From contig CM042558.1 of assembly GCA_023630585.1 (NCBI GenBank), positions 12,531,800-12,595,799 on the forward strand: 64,000 bases of DNA, in the 5' to 3' direction. How positions within the stretch are numbered: the stretch's first letter is position 1; each line of letters opens with the position of its first letter. The notes beneath the pieces are model-generated. The model worked only from the letters and a program-made list of their open reading frames with translations. It was not told the origin of the DNA and did no database searches. The DNA comes from Cranoglanis bouderius (taxonomy: Eukaryota; Chordata; Actinopteri; Siluriformes; Cranoglanididae). Position numbers and translations under genes: made by a program. Below are positions 33,850-44,760 of this stretch, in pieces.

Positions 33850-34128
33850 TAATAGCTCCAGCATCCCCAGTTCAATCAAGAATTACTGTTTGTGTGGAGT
33901 TTCACATATTCTTCCTGTATCTACGCGGGTTTTCTGACAGTTCTTCAGGTTTCCACCCACCTTCCAAAACCATGCTAGGTGAATTGGGAGGTCAGAAATT
34001 GCACCTAAGTGTGAAAGAGTGTGGAAATTTTCATGGTGTCCCATCCAGGGGGTGCTGCCAGGATAGGCTCTGGATGCACCGCAAGCCTGAACAAGTTAAT
34101 GAGTTTACTGAAGATGAATGAATGATTC
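33850..34128 (+). mobile_element. Degenerate tRNA-derived SINE
   Basis: B-box-like CCCCAGTTCAATC (33865), GTGTGGAGTTTCACATATTC, TTTCCACCCACC, GGTGTCCCATCCAGGGGGTG and GATAGGCTCTGGATGCACCG follow the order of a SINE of the 10327 type, but with strong divergence. Ends in a GAATGAATGA tail. Confidence 0.65.
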
Positions 34129-34449
34129 ATTATTATTAGTTCCACACAGATTGACCTAAGCGTGTTTGTTACTGGTGTATTTCCATACTGAAGGCTTATT
34201 TTCTAGTCAAAAATACCGTGTCTTCTTCAAGACACTCTCCATCCTCACATACTGCAGGCTCCAGACACAGGTCAGACAGCTTGTCATATTTACAGTTGGG
34301 TAAAATTTTATTAAAGTATTAAAAAAAAAAAAAGTAAAAATGGAAAAGAAAAATGGAGGAGCATTAATAGAGGTGGGTGGGTGGTTTGGAGTTGGCTAAG
34401 GAGGGGAAAAGTGTAAGGTTACAAGATGAAGGTGGGAGTGCTAGATTGG

Positions 34450-34486
<37 letters not shown>
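34450..34486. repeat. (CA)n microsatellite
   Basis: About 16 CA units plus CGCACA. Confidence 0.95.
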
Positions 34487-34549
34487 GGGAAAATAAGCTT
34501 TTCTTATGGGATGGGTGTAGAGGTAGAGGTAGTGGATGGGTGTAGACGA

Positions 34550-34550
<1 letters not shown>

Positions 34551-34643
<93 letters not shown>
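34551..34643. repeat. (CA)n microsatellite
   Basis: About 46 uninterrupted CA units, one of the longest in the window. Confidence 0.97.
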
Positions 34644-34646
<3 letters not shown>

Positions 34647-36640
34647 ACAAATGGGTGTACAGTAGCCACCATGCTTGGTGGTCAAAGTGGAGGGGATGCA
34701 AAGAAACCCCAAAAAGAGATGGACACCATATGCCCACTTTTTTCTGGCCAGGAGGAACTGTGGAAATGGAAAATGCTTGGTCTGTTTTTCCGAGGTTTCC
34801 TTTGTGCATTGCTGTAGCTGGGACCTGGTTAGAATCTTATGAGGTTCAGAGTGCCTTTTGAAATCATGCTATTATATGGTATAGTGACTAAAAACATCAT
34901 ATTTTAATATAAGTGTCAAACAGTATAATAACAATGGGAAAACATTTTTGTTTGAATATTACTTGTTCGTTAATTTTCAAGTAAAATTGGAGGAATATAA
35001 TTGATTGAACACTTCTGACTTGTTAAAGTGTCTCTTAAAGAGGTTATCAGAGTAACATTTACCATCCATCAGACCTAAATTGCCCTTTAAACGCTATACC
35101 CCCATCATTGGATCTTTTTTTTTTGCCCTTAAGGCAACACGGTGAACAGAGATGTAAGGACACATGGACCTGACTTCTGTCCTCTCTACTCTGCACGAGC
35201 CGTCCCTCTGTCAAGCAGACAACCCCCACTCGGCAGTGCCAGGGAACAATTAATATGCACTCATACATTTTTAACGCTAAACTCAATTAGAGTGGGAATG
35301 GTAAAATACGGCCATGGCAGAGGCGTCTGTTTCAGTGCCAGGGGTGACATTTTCACTAATGAAGTTGGGCTGAGACTCGAGGTGCATCAATCACCAACAC
35401 AACCGTAAAAACATGTACAACAAAGGGGCTATAAAAAAGAGGGACATGTACTGAAGATGGTCAAACATGCTAGTGTCAAACATGATACTGTCCACTATGT
35501 GATAGTAGAGACTACCTTGGCGTGGGACTTAGGGGATGTTTTTCCAAATGCTAATTTTCAGCTAGACCATTAGGTGGCCTGTTATAATAATCAAACCTGA
35601 GGATAAGCACCTTAAAGCATTGGAAATAATTGCTTATCAAGTTTTGCCTTTCCCAAAATACCCCAGATTAGCATAGCTTCAAAGCTCCAGATGAGGATGA
35701 CCTTCTCTGGATCTTTGGTGCGCCAGTAAATCCTCTACACAGAAGACGTAGCTCCTGCTGTTTGTCTAATTGTTTCTAGCTCTGCATTACATTTGTCGAA
35801 TGAAAGCTAGTTCCATTTAGAGAATTCTTGGGTGATAGAGCTTGTAATTTGCTGGCACAGTTAAAATCTGACACCTCTCTTTGGATATTACCAGACACAT
35901 GCATAAGCCTAATTAAATGATCGCGTACGTTCAGCAGGGAGCATTTGTTTTCACCGTCATAAGATGGGGGTGGACGGAAGTGTTGGACTGGGGATGACAA
36001 GGCTCCGGGCAAGTGTGTGAAGGGGGTGGTGAAGTCGTTAATTACCACATAAGAAGCATTAATGACTTGATTCACCTCCATCTTTTTGAGAAAAGGTCAC
36101 ACAAACAGTATTTGTCATTAATCTTTCTGAACGTGGACACACAGAGACCATTTTGGCATACAGAAATATCGAACTGCCACTGCAAAGGTGTTCAAAAATC
36201 AAAACATTTACTTTAAAATGGTTTAATATGTACTTACTCAGATGACAGTCATTGAAAAATCAGTCATTTGAGCTTATTAAAATAAAATAAACTGTAAACC
36301 ACAGTATATTGCATCAATTGCAGACCTGCAGGCACTGAAAGAACATTTTTGAGAACCCAGAAACTTCACGGCACAACTTTTAACAGACAAACTGTCTGAA
36401 GATTTGATATTGAAGGTATATTTTTGTCCATATCATTAGAACAGCCTACAAAAGAGCCCCAAAAAGTCTGAATATTGAATACTGAATATTGAAATCTTCA
36501 GAAATTACCCATCAGTCATGGTCAAACATTCGACAGTCTATGGGGACAAACCTTGTTAGCATTCAGAATTCCTCACTCAGAAATTACAATATGGCAAGTA
36601 CGGAAACAATGTATTCATCAGTTCCAAATATGGGTTCAGT
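34644..36640. other. Repeat-poor block, possible regulatory DNA
   Basis: About 2 kb with no recognised repeat. 35080-36080 is compositionally balanced and has homeodomain-type words (CAATTAATATGCACTCAT at 35250, CTAATTAAATGATCGCG at 35909, GTTAATTACCACATAAG at 36037). No reading frame with a known domain. I regard it as a candidate for conserved regulatory DNA; this is inference. Confidence 0.35.
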
Positions 36641-36905
36641 GCTTCGAGGGTTTCCTCCAGGTACTCCGGTTTCATCCCCTAGTCCAAAGACATGCGTTGT
36701 AGGCTGATTGGCATGTCCAAATTGTCCATAATGTGTGAAAGGGTGTGTGAGTGTGTATGTGATTGTGCCCTGCGATGGGTTGGCACCCCGTCCAGGGTGT
36801 CCTCTGCCTTGTGCGCCAAGTCCCCTGGGATAGGCTCCAGGCTTCCTGTGACCTTGTGTAGGATAAGTGGTACAGAAATCAGATGGATGGATGGATGGAT
36901 GGATA
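36641..36905 (+). mobile_element. SINE, 5-prime truncated, with GGAT tail
   Basis: Starts in the body at CGAGGGTTTCCTCCAGGTAC; contains AAAGACATGCGTTGTAGGCT, GATGGGTTGGCACCCCGTCC and TGGGATAGGCTCCAGGCTTC; ends with a (GGAT)n run at 36882-36905. The tRNA-like head is missing. Confidence 0.85.
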
Positions 36906-36914
36906 GACATTATG

Positions 36915-37135
36915 AGGTTTCCTGGTGGACTAGTGAACCCTGGGTTTGATTCCCAGTTAGGAAACCAATCCCAGCCACTGGAGGGTTCCACGAGGCAGTA
37001 CACTCTCAGTGCCGATCCCAAGCCCGGAAAATGGGGAGGGTTGCATCAAGAAGGACAACTTGTGCCAGAATCAAAATCTGTGGATGGGTGATCCACTGTG
37101 GTGACCCTGAATGGGAGTAGCCAAAAGAAGAAAAA
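36915..37135 (+). mobile_element. Second type of SINE-like element
   Basis: B-box-like CTGGGTTTGATTCCC (36940) near the start, CACTGGAGGGTTCC, GTGGATGGGTGATCCACTG and an end GGGAGTAGCCAAAAGAAG followed by A-rich tail. Different body from the 10327-type SINE. It directly follows that SINE's tail, so it may have inserted into or next to it. Confidence 0.6.
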
Positions 37136-37273
37136 AAAGAGAGAGATTATGAGATAAAACAAGGAACTTAATCAAATTAAGCATCTAATATATATTGTGC
37201 CAGGATTCTTGCACAAACACTGTTAAAGCTCGGGAGTGTGGGTTTTAAGGCATTTATTTTCCACAACCCTTTG

Positions 37274-37482
37274 CTGCAGAACCAAAAAGTCCAGAGGGTG
37301 GAGTCTGACCTGATCCAGCTTCTCCTACCTGGGCAGAGTCATACCAAAAGTCCAGGGGGTGTAGACAGCATTGTCTGTTTAAAGCTGGATGAGTATGTTT
37401 TCAATAAATGTGTTATTCCATGTCGTTAGGGTGAGGGTTCCGGATCAGGTCCAGCTCCACCCCTGGACTTTTGGTTCTGCAG
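37274..37482. mobile_element. Palindromic MITE, best-preserved copy
   Basis: The outer 21 bp are a near-perfect inverted repeat: CTGCAGAACCAAAAAGTCCA (37274) and GGACTTTTGGTTCTGCAG (to 37482). The pairing extends inward over GAGTCTGACCTGATCCAGCT and GATCAGGTCCAGCTCCAC. Length 209 bp, non-coding. The copy at 6705 shares the whole sequence. Confidence 0.8.
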
Positions 37483-38177
37483 GGAGGTCTATCTCCTTAT
37501 TTCCAGGCAGAGCAATGTGTGGAAATTCAGAAAGTGTTTTGGAATCTGTAAGGTGATTCAGTTGACTCAAAACACTACAGACCGAAATATGTTGTCTTTA
37601 TGCGCTCCCTTATTTTGTGCACTAAGACAGCCATTGTGATGCATTTCAAAATTCATTTTCCCATTTCTGAGAGAATGATATTTAAAAATACCAAGAAACA
37701 TGCGGTATGGAAAGTTTAAAAATCTTGAAAAAGATTAAGAATGCTTGTTCAGTTTATCCTTCAAACCATGGGAATTGTTTCTTTACAGGAGAGCACATCA
37801 AATTAGCAACAATACTGGCATCATTTTATAAATCTGACAAAATAGAGTATTAAAAAAATAGCATACATTATGCACACACATTACTTCGATAATAGTATCT
37901 CACAGCCACATTAAATTATCCAGTTCCTCTCAGCAGATACCCCTGCCTAATCTTCACGCTTTCTGCTCCTGTACTTGAAGTTAATAATAGGATGTGCTGG
38001 ATCAAGTGCAATTTTATAAGCTGCTGAATAATAATGGTGCTTGCCATATTGTAAAATTAAACCAAATTTGCAGTGATTAATGTGATAATTCCAACTAGGA
38101 CTATTCATGCAGATATATATTGGAAATATAGCCTACTATGAAAGCTTTCCATCTACTTGTTCATTATACTGTATATA
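37483..38177. other. AT-rich sequence with one shared block
   Basis: 38025-38108 matches 25797-25875. No gene. Confidence 0.4.
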
Positions 38178-38421
38178 TACTTTCACCGTCCACTATGAAC
38201 ACCTGTCCTTTTGTGTAATTATTCAATCAGCCAATCATGTCACAGCAGCGCAATGCATAAAATCATGCAGATACAGGTCAAGAACATCGGTTAATGCTCA
38301 CATCAAACATCAGCATGAGAAAAATCTCGCATGATCTCAGTGACTTTGACGTGGAATGGTTGTCTAGAGTTTACACAGACCTGTTTAAGCTGACAGGAAG
38401 TCTATGGTAACTCAAATAAGA
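38178..38421 (+). mobile_element. Tc1-like fragment, forward part
   Basis: AATCAGCCAATCATGTCACA, ATGCATAAAATCATGCAGAT, ACAGGTCAAGAACATCGG and TCTCAGTGACTTTGACGTGG are words of a Tc1/mariner family I recognise from fish genomes. GCTGACAGGAAG at 38389 comes from further inside the gene, so two internal deletions are likely. It meets an inverted fragment after a poly-T run. Confidence 0.6.
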
Positions 38422-38440
38422 TTTTTTTTTTCTTTTACCT

Positions 38441-38722
38441 GTTACCTTACCTTCGGTGAGCCTGTGCTCACAATGGCCTCAGATTGCTGTTCTTGGCTGA
38501 CAGGAGTGGAACCCCATGTGGTCTTCTGCTATTGTAGCCTACAGATTTGATCTGTTGTGCATTCTCAGATGCTTTTCTGATCATCATGGTTGTAAAGAGT
38601 GGTTAATTGAATTACTGTATCCTTCCTGTTAACTTGAACCAGTCGGACCATTCTCTTCTGACCTTTCTCATCAACAAGGCATTTCTGCCAGCGAAATTGT
38701 GGTGGTCTATAAATTGTTGAAA
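38441..38722 (-). mobile_element. Tc1-like fragment, reverse part
   Basis: Same family as 38178-38421 but in the opposite direction: CTTGGCTGACAGGAGTGGAA, GTGCATTCTCAGATGCTTTT and CCATTCTCTTCTGACC read correctly on the minus strand. The segment near 38601-38635 is the reverse complement of 38389-38420, so the two fragments overlap in content and are head-to-head. Confidence 0.6.
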
Positions 38723-40147
38723 AAAAAAAACAACAAAAGAAAGCAGTCTCTCACACTACTACTTAAGGAAAAAACAGAAACGTCAGAAGTGTGAACTACG
38801 AGCAGATAACTTTAATAATATGAATGGACCACCCAGAAACGTAGCTTAAGCACCTGTATAAGCCTGAACCCAGATAAGTTTGAATATGGAGAGTGGAACT
38901 TTAAAATGTGCTGACGTACCATATGAATTTAAGTCACATGATTCTGAATACAGCCAACAATGAACAAAACCACCTTATGGAACCCGTTGTATATGGTTTT
39001 CAAAAGAACCTTTTATAAATGACTGCAGGGCACAAAAAAATAGGGTTTCACTATTGAGCTAAAATAAATAAATAAATAAAAACCTTACTGGTACTAATAC
39101 CTTGTTAAAACTCTTTATATTTTCTTGATCTGTCTATTGTACTTTCTTTGACAATCCAACACTCACTGGTTTATTTATTTATTTATTTAAATTATGTAAA
39201 TCTAATGTAAATTTTTTTTTAACACATGTATGCAAACTTTTTATTTTTGTTTCAAAATGAGCTAATTGCATGCTATATACACAGTAGAATTCAGCTATAT
39301 GACTCCTATTGCATATTCAAGAGCATCCAGTGTTGCTCATTAAGTCTCACTTGAGCTCTGGGGTGATGACACAGACCCCACATTTTTTGCAGCCATTTGT
39401 TTACAGTAAGAAATTATGCACATATCGCAGACCACAGGTTTTAATGAGAAAGAAATAGGAATAATTAATTCAATTTTTATTTTTAACTTTAAACTTTAAA
39501 TACTGGTTGGTTTTTAAAGATTTACTAGAACAACAACAAAAAAAAAGTGTGGCAAAGCAATGCAAAATGCCTGTAACTCAAATGTACAACGTACATTTGA
39601 AAAAAAAAAAAAAAAAGAAAAAAAAAGTGGTAAACACCTGTTTGCACACTGCGGTGATGTTCTGTACCCCTGTAACCACTTTCAAAGTGGCTGCTGAATT
39701 ATTTATTTTGAGTTACTTAAAGCAAGGTTGGCACTTTGCTCACAACCGCAGAGTGCATCTAGGACTCGTGCAATAACTGAGTTCAGGTTTTCCCCACTTC
39801 AAATGAGCGGGGTGAAATAGAGGAGAGACGTAGGACAGTCAGATGGAACAGCTACCGCAAAAAAATAAATAATTGCCCTAACCCTGTCAATTCTGCCTCT
39901 ATTCACAGCCACTTGTTACATGCATGTGTAGTGACCATGTTCACAGAGCTTTAATTATGGCTGCATATTAATCTGCTGCTTAATAGCAAAATGACAATTC
40001 TCACGTTTCAGAAATTTGACATTTTATGACATTTTCCTGTTCTGCCTTATCACCATGTTTTAACATTATTTAGATACATTATTCCTTATGTATATTAATG
40101 AGAGATACTGGGAAATCTAATGTGTGGGGTGAGAGTAACAGCAAGCA
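38723..40147. other. AT-rich unique sequence
   Basis: A-rich runs at 38720-38732 and 39600-39627, AAAT tetramers at 39059-39080. No gene. Confidence 0.4.
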
Positions 40148-40178
40148 GGGGGGGGGTGCTAGGGGGGGCGGAGGGAGG
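40148..40178 (+). other. G-rich tract with quadruplex potential
   Basis: G runs of 9, 7 and 3, with shorter GG runs, within 31 bp. This meets the usual pattern for G-quadruplex formation; not tested. Confidence 0.6.
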
Positions 40179-40226
40179 AATGGAAAGGATGCCCTGTTCC
40201 TCTGTGATTTGGAGTAAGATGATAGT

Positions 40227-40307
40227 GAAGAGAAGAGAAGAGAAGAGAAGAGAAGAGAAGAGAAGAGAAGAGAAGAGAAGAGAAGAGAAGAGAAGAGAAG
40301 AGAAGAG
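40227..40307. repeat. (AGAAG)n polypurine microsatellite
   Basis: About 16 perfect pentamer units with no pyrimidine on the plus strand. Confidence 0.97.
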
Positions 40308-40350
40308 GTACAGGTCATAAAAATGCAATCAGTCCTTATGTCATTTACAG

Positions 40351-41235
40351 TGAGCTATAAACGCAAAACAAATTGATAAACTAAAAATGCAACAGCAAAT
40401 CAACAACACAACAAAACTAAAAACACAACTGTAAAATCACAAACCAACCAACAGCAAAACTCAAAACATGATAGCAAAGCCAAAAACACAAGAACACAAC
40501 TAAAAACACAACAACAGAATCAAAACAAGACAGCAAATCTAAAAACAAAGTAGCAAAACACACACACACACACATACACACACAAAACACAAAGGCAAAA
40601 CTAAAAACCACAACAAAACCAAAAACACATAGGCAAAAATAAAAACACAACACCAGAAAAAAAAAAAAAAAAACAACAAAAAAAAAACCACAAAGGCAAA
40701 ATGAAAAACACAACAGTAACAAAAAAAAAAACAAACAAAAAAAAAACCACAAAAGCAAAACCAAAAACATGACAGCAAAATCAAAATTGGAAAATGGAGA
40801 GCTTATAATAAGATTAAAATATTATGAGTGAATGAACTGATGCTTTTATTTGTGTTTATTTTCTATCAAGGACATTCATATGATGTTATTTTTAATATAT
40901 ATTTAGATATGTCAACGTTTCATGGAGAACGCAAACACTGAAAATAACTTTGCATTACATAAGGATCTTCACATTACTGTAAGTCGTTTAGGTTAACTAC
41001 ATGTGAACTGAAATGTGCAAAACGTTTTCTTTGTGATAGTCTTAGTGCTGTTGTGTTTTTGGTTTTGTTGGTGCGTTTCCTAAATTGCTATTTTGTTTTT
41101 GGTTTTGCTGTTGCATTCCTGTAACAGCTTTCCTGTTGTTGTTTTTGTTCTTTCTCTAGCTTTTCCAACAGTGCGGCTTAGTTTTTTTGGTTTTACTGTT
41201 GTACTTTTGCTCTTTTAATATGTTTTGCACTTTCT
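40351..41235. mobile_element. Foldback-like element with minisatellite arms
   Basis: Left arm 40360-40795: a degenerate series of AAAACACAACAGCAAAACC-like units (about 13 bp). Right arm 41035-41235: the reverse complement (TGTTTTTGGTTTTGTTG, TTTTGGTTTTGCTGTTGC). The centre 40800-41030 is unrelated and non-coding. Long minus-strand frames here (40417-40784, Phe/Cys-rich) are translations of the low-complexity arm. The layout is the same as in 3391-3979 with a different repeat unit. Confidence 0.6.
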
Positions 41236-41828
41236 GTAAGAGTGTGTGAGACCAGAAACCCCCTCTGTCACCCATGCTTTAATTACACGCTTACTGAGGT
41301 CACCTAACAGAAGTGTTTATATTATAAAATGACCATGTCATGTCACGGCACACACTGAGCCATATGTAAGCGCTTGTTGTTATTTCGGGTTTTCGCCATG
41401 CTTTAGCCCTGCTCTTAAGCTGTGCACCAAGCAGGGTCATTCGGCGCAGGCTCATTATCCCAAACCCCAGCAATAAAGCAAATGCGACCTCAAAGCTGGA
41501 AAAATTAGGACCCGTTTTTTTATTTGCCAGAATGTGACATTTTGATTCTGCAAAATAGACTAATAAGGGAGAGGGCAGAACAACAAATAACAAGCCCTAA
41601 AAGTAATAAATGAGGCTTAAGCAACAGTGTTGAGGACAGCACAGAGGTCGAGGGGAGGGAGATGTGCTACTTGTATTGACTGCAAACATCAAGTAATGCA
41701 TGTAAATACCCAACGTAGTGTTTATATTCAAATAAGTTTATATTTGAATTCATTATATTAACGCCAACAGTCAAATGAATGAGATACATTATTGATAATA
41801 ATAACAGATGGGCATAAATAAAAGGTTT
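41236..41828. other. Repeat-poor sequence
   Basis: 41270-41600 is balanced in composition and free of repeats; possible conserved DNA but no specific support. No gene. Confidence 0.35.
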
Positions 41829-41864
41829 AATAATAATAACAACAACAACAACAACAACAACAAC

Positions 41865-41896
<32 letters not shown>

Positions 41897-41909
41897 TAAT
41901 AATAATAAC

Positions 41910-41970
<61 letters not shown>
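41829..41970. repeat. (AAT)n/(AAC)n microsatellite
   Basis: About 47 trinucleotide units: AAT, then a block of AAC (41837-41866), then AAT with a few AAC interruptions. The 50-Asn open frame over it is an artefact. Confidence 0.97.
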
Positions 41971-42640
41971 TACATGTGTTAAATGTGTTTTTAAATGTGA
42001 AATCCTGTCACGAAAAACATGTGAAAAACATCGGTGCACAAAGGCCAAGCCCAGCTCCATATTCACTTCAAAAATGTACATTAATAAAAGAAAATAACTT
42101 CATCCACACTCACTGACAGTGGAAAAGGTGCAACCTGTAACACCTAATAGGAAGAAATACAGTTTCAAAAGTGACTCCAGTCAACAAGTCAGCCAATTTA
42201 TAAGATACGTTTATCCCTATTTATTTAGCTGGTAAAAAATAGAAAAGAAGGAACTGTCTCTGAATCCTGTATATAGCACTCACCCTCTCCTGATAACTGA
42301 CACTTGTCTTCTGTAAGACAAAGCTTATTGTGTGTGTATGTATATAGTTATACATTCTCATAAATAAAAGGTCAAACTAGAACCCTGAAGCTTTCTTGTG
42401 GGTTTATCCCTCTAGGGGAACCATTAAAGGTTGTGTTTTTGTTTTGAAACAGGGTGTTCCTTGTTAGAGAGTCTTCTTTATGAATCTTTTAGGAAGCTAT
42501 GAATTCTTAATTGAAAAGAACCATTTCTTTAAGTGTACTGGTTTCATGAGAATAAGAATTCATTTTGTGACATAAGACATTGTATTGCAGTGTTATGACA
42601 GTTGTTATGCAACATGTGTAATAACATCTGTCATAAGATC
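41971..42640. other. Unique sequence, no gene seen
   Basis: The last 90 bp (42555-42640) carry TTATGACAG/TGTCATAAG words like those at 43500-43740. Confidence 0.35.
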
Positions 42641-42944
42641 AGGGTTGCGGTAGATCCGGAGCCGATTCCAGGAAAACTGGGCATGAGGCAGGAATACATC
42701 CTGGCTGGGATACCACGTGCATTCACACAGTCATTCGCACATAGGGGCGATTTAGAATAGCCAATCCACGTATTGTCTTGTTTTTGGGAGGTCAGAGGAA
42801 ACTGGAGAACCTGGAGGAAACATATGCGGACACGGGGAGAACACGTGAAACTACATACAGACAGTAATCCAAATTCAGAATGAAACTGCGTACCCTGGTA
42901 ATGTGAAGCATCAGTGCTTCCCACTGTACTACCACGCTACCCTA
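42641..42944 (-). mobile_element. Degenerate tRNA-derived SINE
   Basis: The minus strand runs TAGCGTGGTAGTACAGTGGG (A-box region, reverse of 42921-42943), TACGCAGTTTCATTC, TTTCCTCCAGGTTCTCCAG, and ends GCCTCATGCCCAG...CCGGATCTACC. The order is the same as in the 10327-type SINE but with many substitutions. B-box weakly preserved. Confidence 0.65.
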
Positions 42945-43499
42945 TGACAGGAAAAAAAAAAACCATTTGCATGCAACTAAGTCTAATGCTATGTTATGAA
43001 AAGCACAAACCTTTTGCATGAAGTGGGCAATACTCAATATGTTAAGAAAAGTGGTAAAATTATTATCGATCTTATTTAAATAGTGTAGTGGTAGAGGTTA
43101 GTTTGGAAAAAATAAGATGATGCAGAATGCCTCGTACAGAGCAGTCAACTGAAAGTTTATGTTGCTATGCAATCTATGCTTGTGACAGAATGTTGATATT
43201 CAACATATGCAAATTGAAACAAATAAGTTGCATTCAAAGCATTCTTTTTTTTCTTTCTTTCTTTCTGTGAGACTGAGTTGGACATACAGTAGATGTATGA
43301 TGTTGAATATTAAGAAAAGGTACAAAAATACGAAAGTAAAAAGGAACTACCCAAAAACTATAGAACAAATGAGTGATGTCATTACATATAATAAAAGTAC
43401 TCATATGGTACAGTGTTTTAGAGTAGTCGATGGTAAGATGAAACTTCTTCGTCAGAACAATTCATCATAATGCTTACGTTTTCTTAGAATGATTTCCAT
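42945..43499. other. AT-rich unique sequence
   Basis: A run at 42951-42962, CTTT units at 43251-43266. The frame at 43207-43470 has no domain. Confidence 0.35.
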
Positions 43500-43740
43500 G
43501 GGGTCACATAGGGTATTATGTCATCATGACAATTGTAATAAAGTGTGTAAATAATGTGTAATAACGTGTCTAGAATTAGAACCATATGCATACCAGCACC
43601 TATTATGACAACTACTATATCATGACAAATACTGTTAATAGTCACATAACACTACACAACAACATCAACTGTTATGACAGCATCTGACATCAGGCATGAC
43701 AGGTGAATGACATGGTTACATGTGTGTCATGACACAGGCT
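43500..43740. repeat. Degenerate TCATGACA-word array
   Basis: Repeated ATGTCATCATGACAATTG, TATCATGACAAATAC, TTATGACAGCATCTGACATC and GTCATGACACAGG. Related words at 42555-42640. Non-coding minisatellite-like sequence of unknown origin. Confidence 0.5.
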
Positions 43741-43796
43741 TCAATTCATTTTTCTTGTATTGTGCATTTAAATATATCTCTAAGTCTCTAAATTCC

Positions 43797-43890
43797 GAAT
43801 TCAATTCGATTCAAGTTTATTTGTACACGCTTTTTATCATCATAAAGCAGCTTAACAGAAATCCGTATGTAGCTTTAGATTTCCAATGAG
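43797..43890 (-). mobile_element. Short LINE 3-prime tail
   Basis: TTCAATTCGATTCAAGTTTA then TTTGTACACGCTTTTTATCATCATAAAGCAGCTT matches the pentamer-tailed LINE end at 8216, heavily truncated and diverged. Confidence 0.55.
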
Positions 43891-44210
43891 AAAATCAAGA
43901 TTTCATGTGGTTAGCTATGAAAAGATGGTTATGAATCAACAACAACAAATCTAACAACAGCAACACTAATCTTAAATCCCTCAGTGGCCAGTAAAGAGAT
44001 TCAGTGAAAAATAGATCAGTGCAACAGAATTCCTTAATCAATAGCAGATTGCTTTCGGCATTACCAACCTGACTTTGTTATGGGAAGCGAGCTTATTATC
44101 ACCTGCTACCCAGAAGACATGGTTGGCCTTTAAATATATCAGTCCCCTAAAGGCTGGTAGTGACTGGAACAAGCACAAACTCATCAACACGTTTTAATGT
44201 GGGTTGTGTG
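43891..44210. other. Unique sequence
   Basis: Short (CAA) runs at 43939-43966. No gene. Confidence 0.35.
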
Positions 44211-44760
44211 AAGAAGTGCAGACTTCTACTGGCCTGCAAAGATGACTCGCTGTTCCTGGACTATCTCATCTCCATATGTATTGGACTGGACAACCTGCTG
44301 GAAGAACATGGCTACTGAACAGAATCATGTCACTTTGGTACATGATCACTATAAATGATCAACTCGGGTCAACTTTACTCATTCAAGTATTGCATGGATG
44401 CCCTCTAAGGTGGTGGAAACCAAAAGAACAGTTACCTAAAATAGATTTTAACATGCTCCCTGATAAATACCAACGTATACAGTTTCATTTGTATTAATCC
44501 AGAATGGAGTGGACTGCCTTTTCAACAATGTCCAGTTATTAGGACTGTGTTGTCTTACAGCTCATTGTTTCACACATTCAAACATCTCTATTTATATTGG
44601 TGACATCATCATCTGGGAAAACCCTTCACATGGTGAAATTTTGACATTTTCAAATTACATATATAGTTCTGAAAACTTTTCTGAACTGAAATATGTTTCT
44701 CTTTTGCATGCATCTCTACCACTGGTCAAGCATTTTAAACTTTTGCTTACCCCCAAAAGT
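44211..44760 (+). pseudogene. Possible LTR-retroelement relic (weak)
   Basis: 44211-44313 reads LLLACKDDSLFLDYLIS then IGLDNLLEEHG before a stop, which resembles the spaced Leu/Ile/Asp pattern of Ty3/Gypsy-type gag proteins of fish. 44590-44625 reads IYIGDIIIW, which could be a mutated reverse-transcriptase active-site box. Frames are broken throughout and no LTR is seen. Both resemblances are short, so this is a tentative call. Confidence 0.25.

Noticed and set aside
40417..40784. 117-residue Phe/Cys-rich frame resembling a membrane protein
   Set aside because: It is the minus-strand translation of low-complexity AAAACACAAC repeats.
41808..42116. Asn-rich 102-residue protein
   Set aside because: The 50-Asn run is the (AAT)/(AAC) microsatellite; the flanks have no domain.
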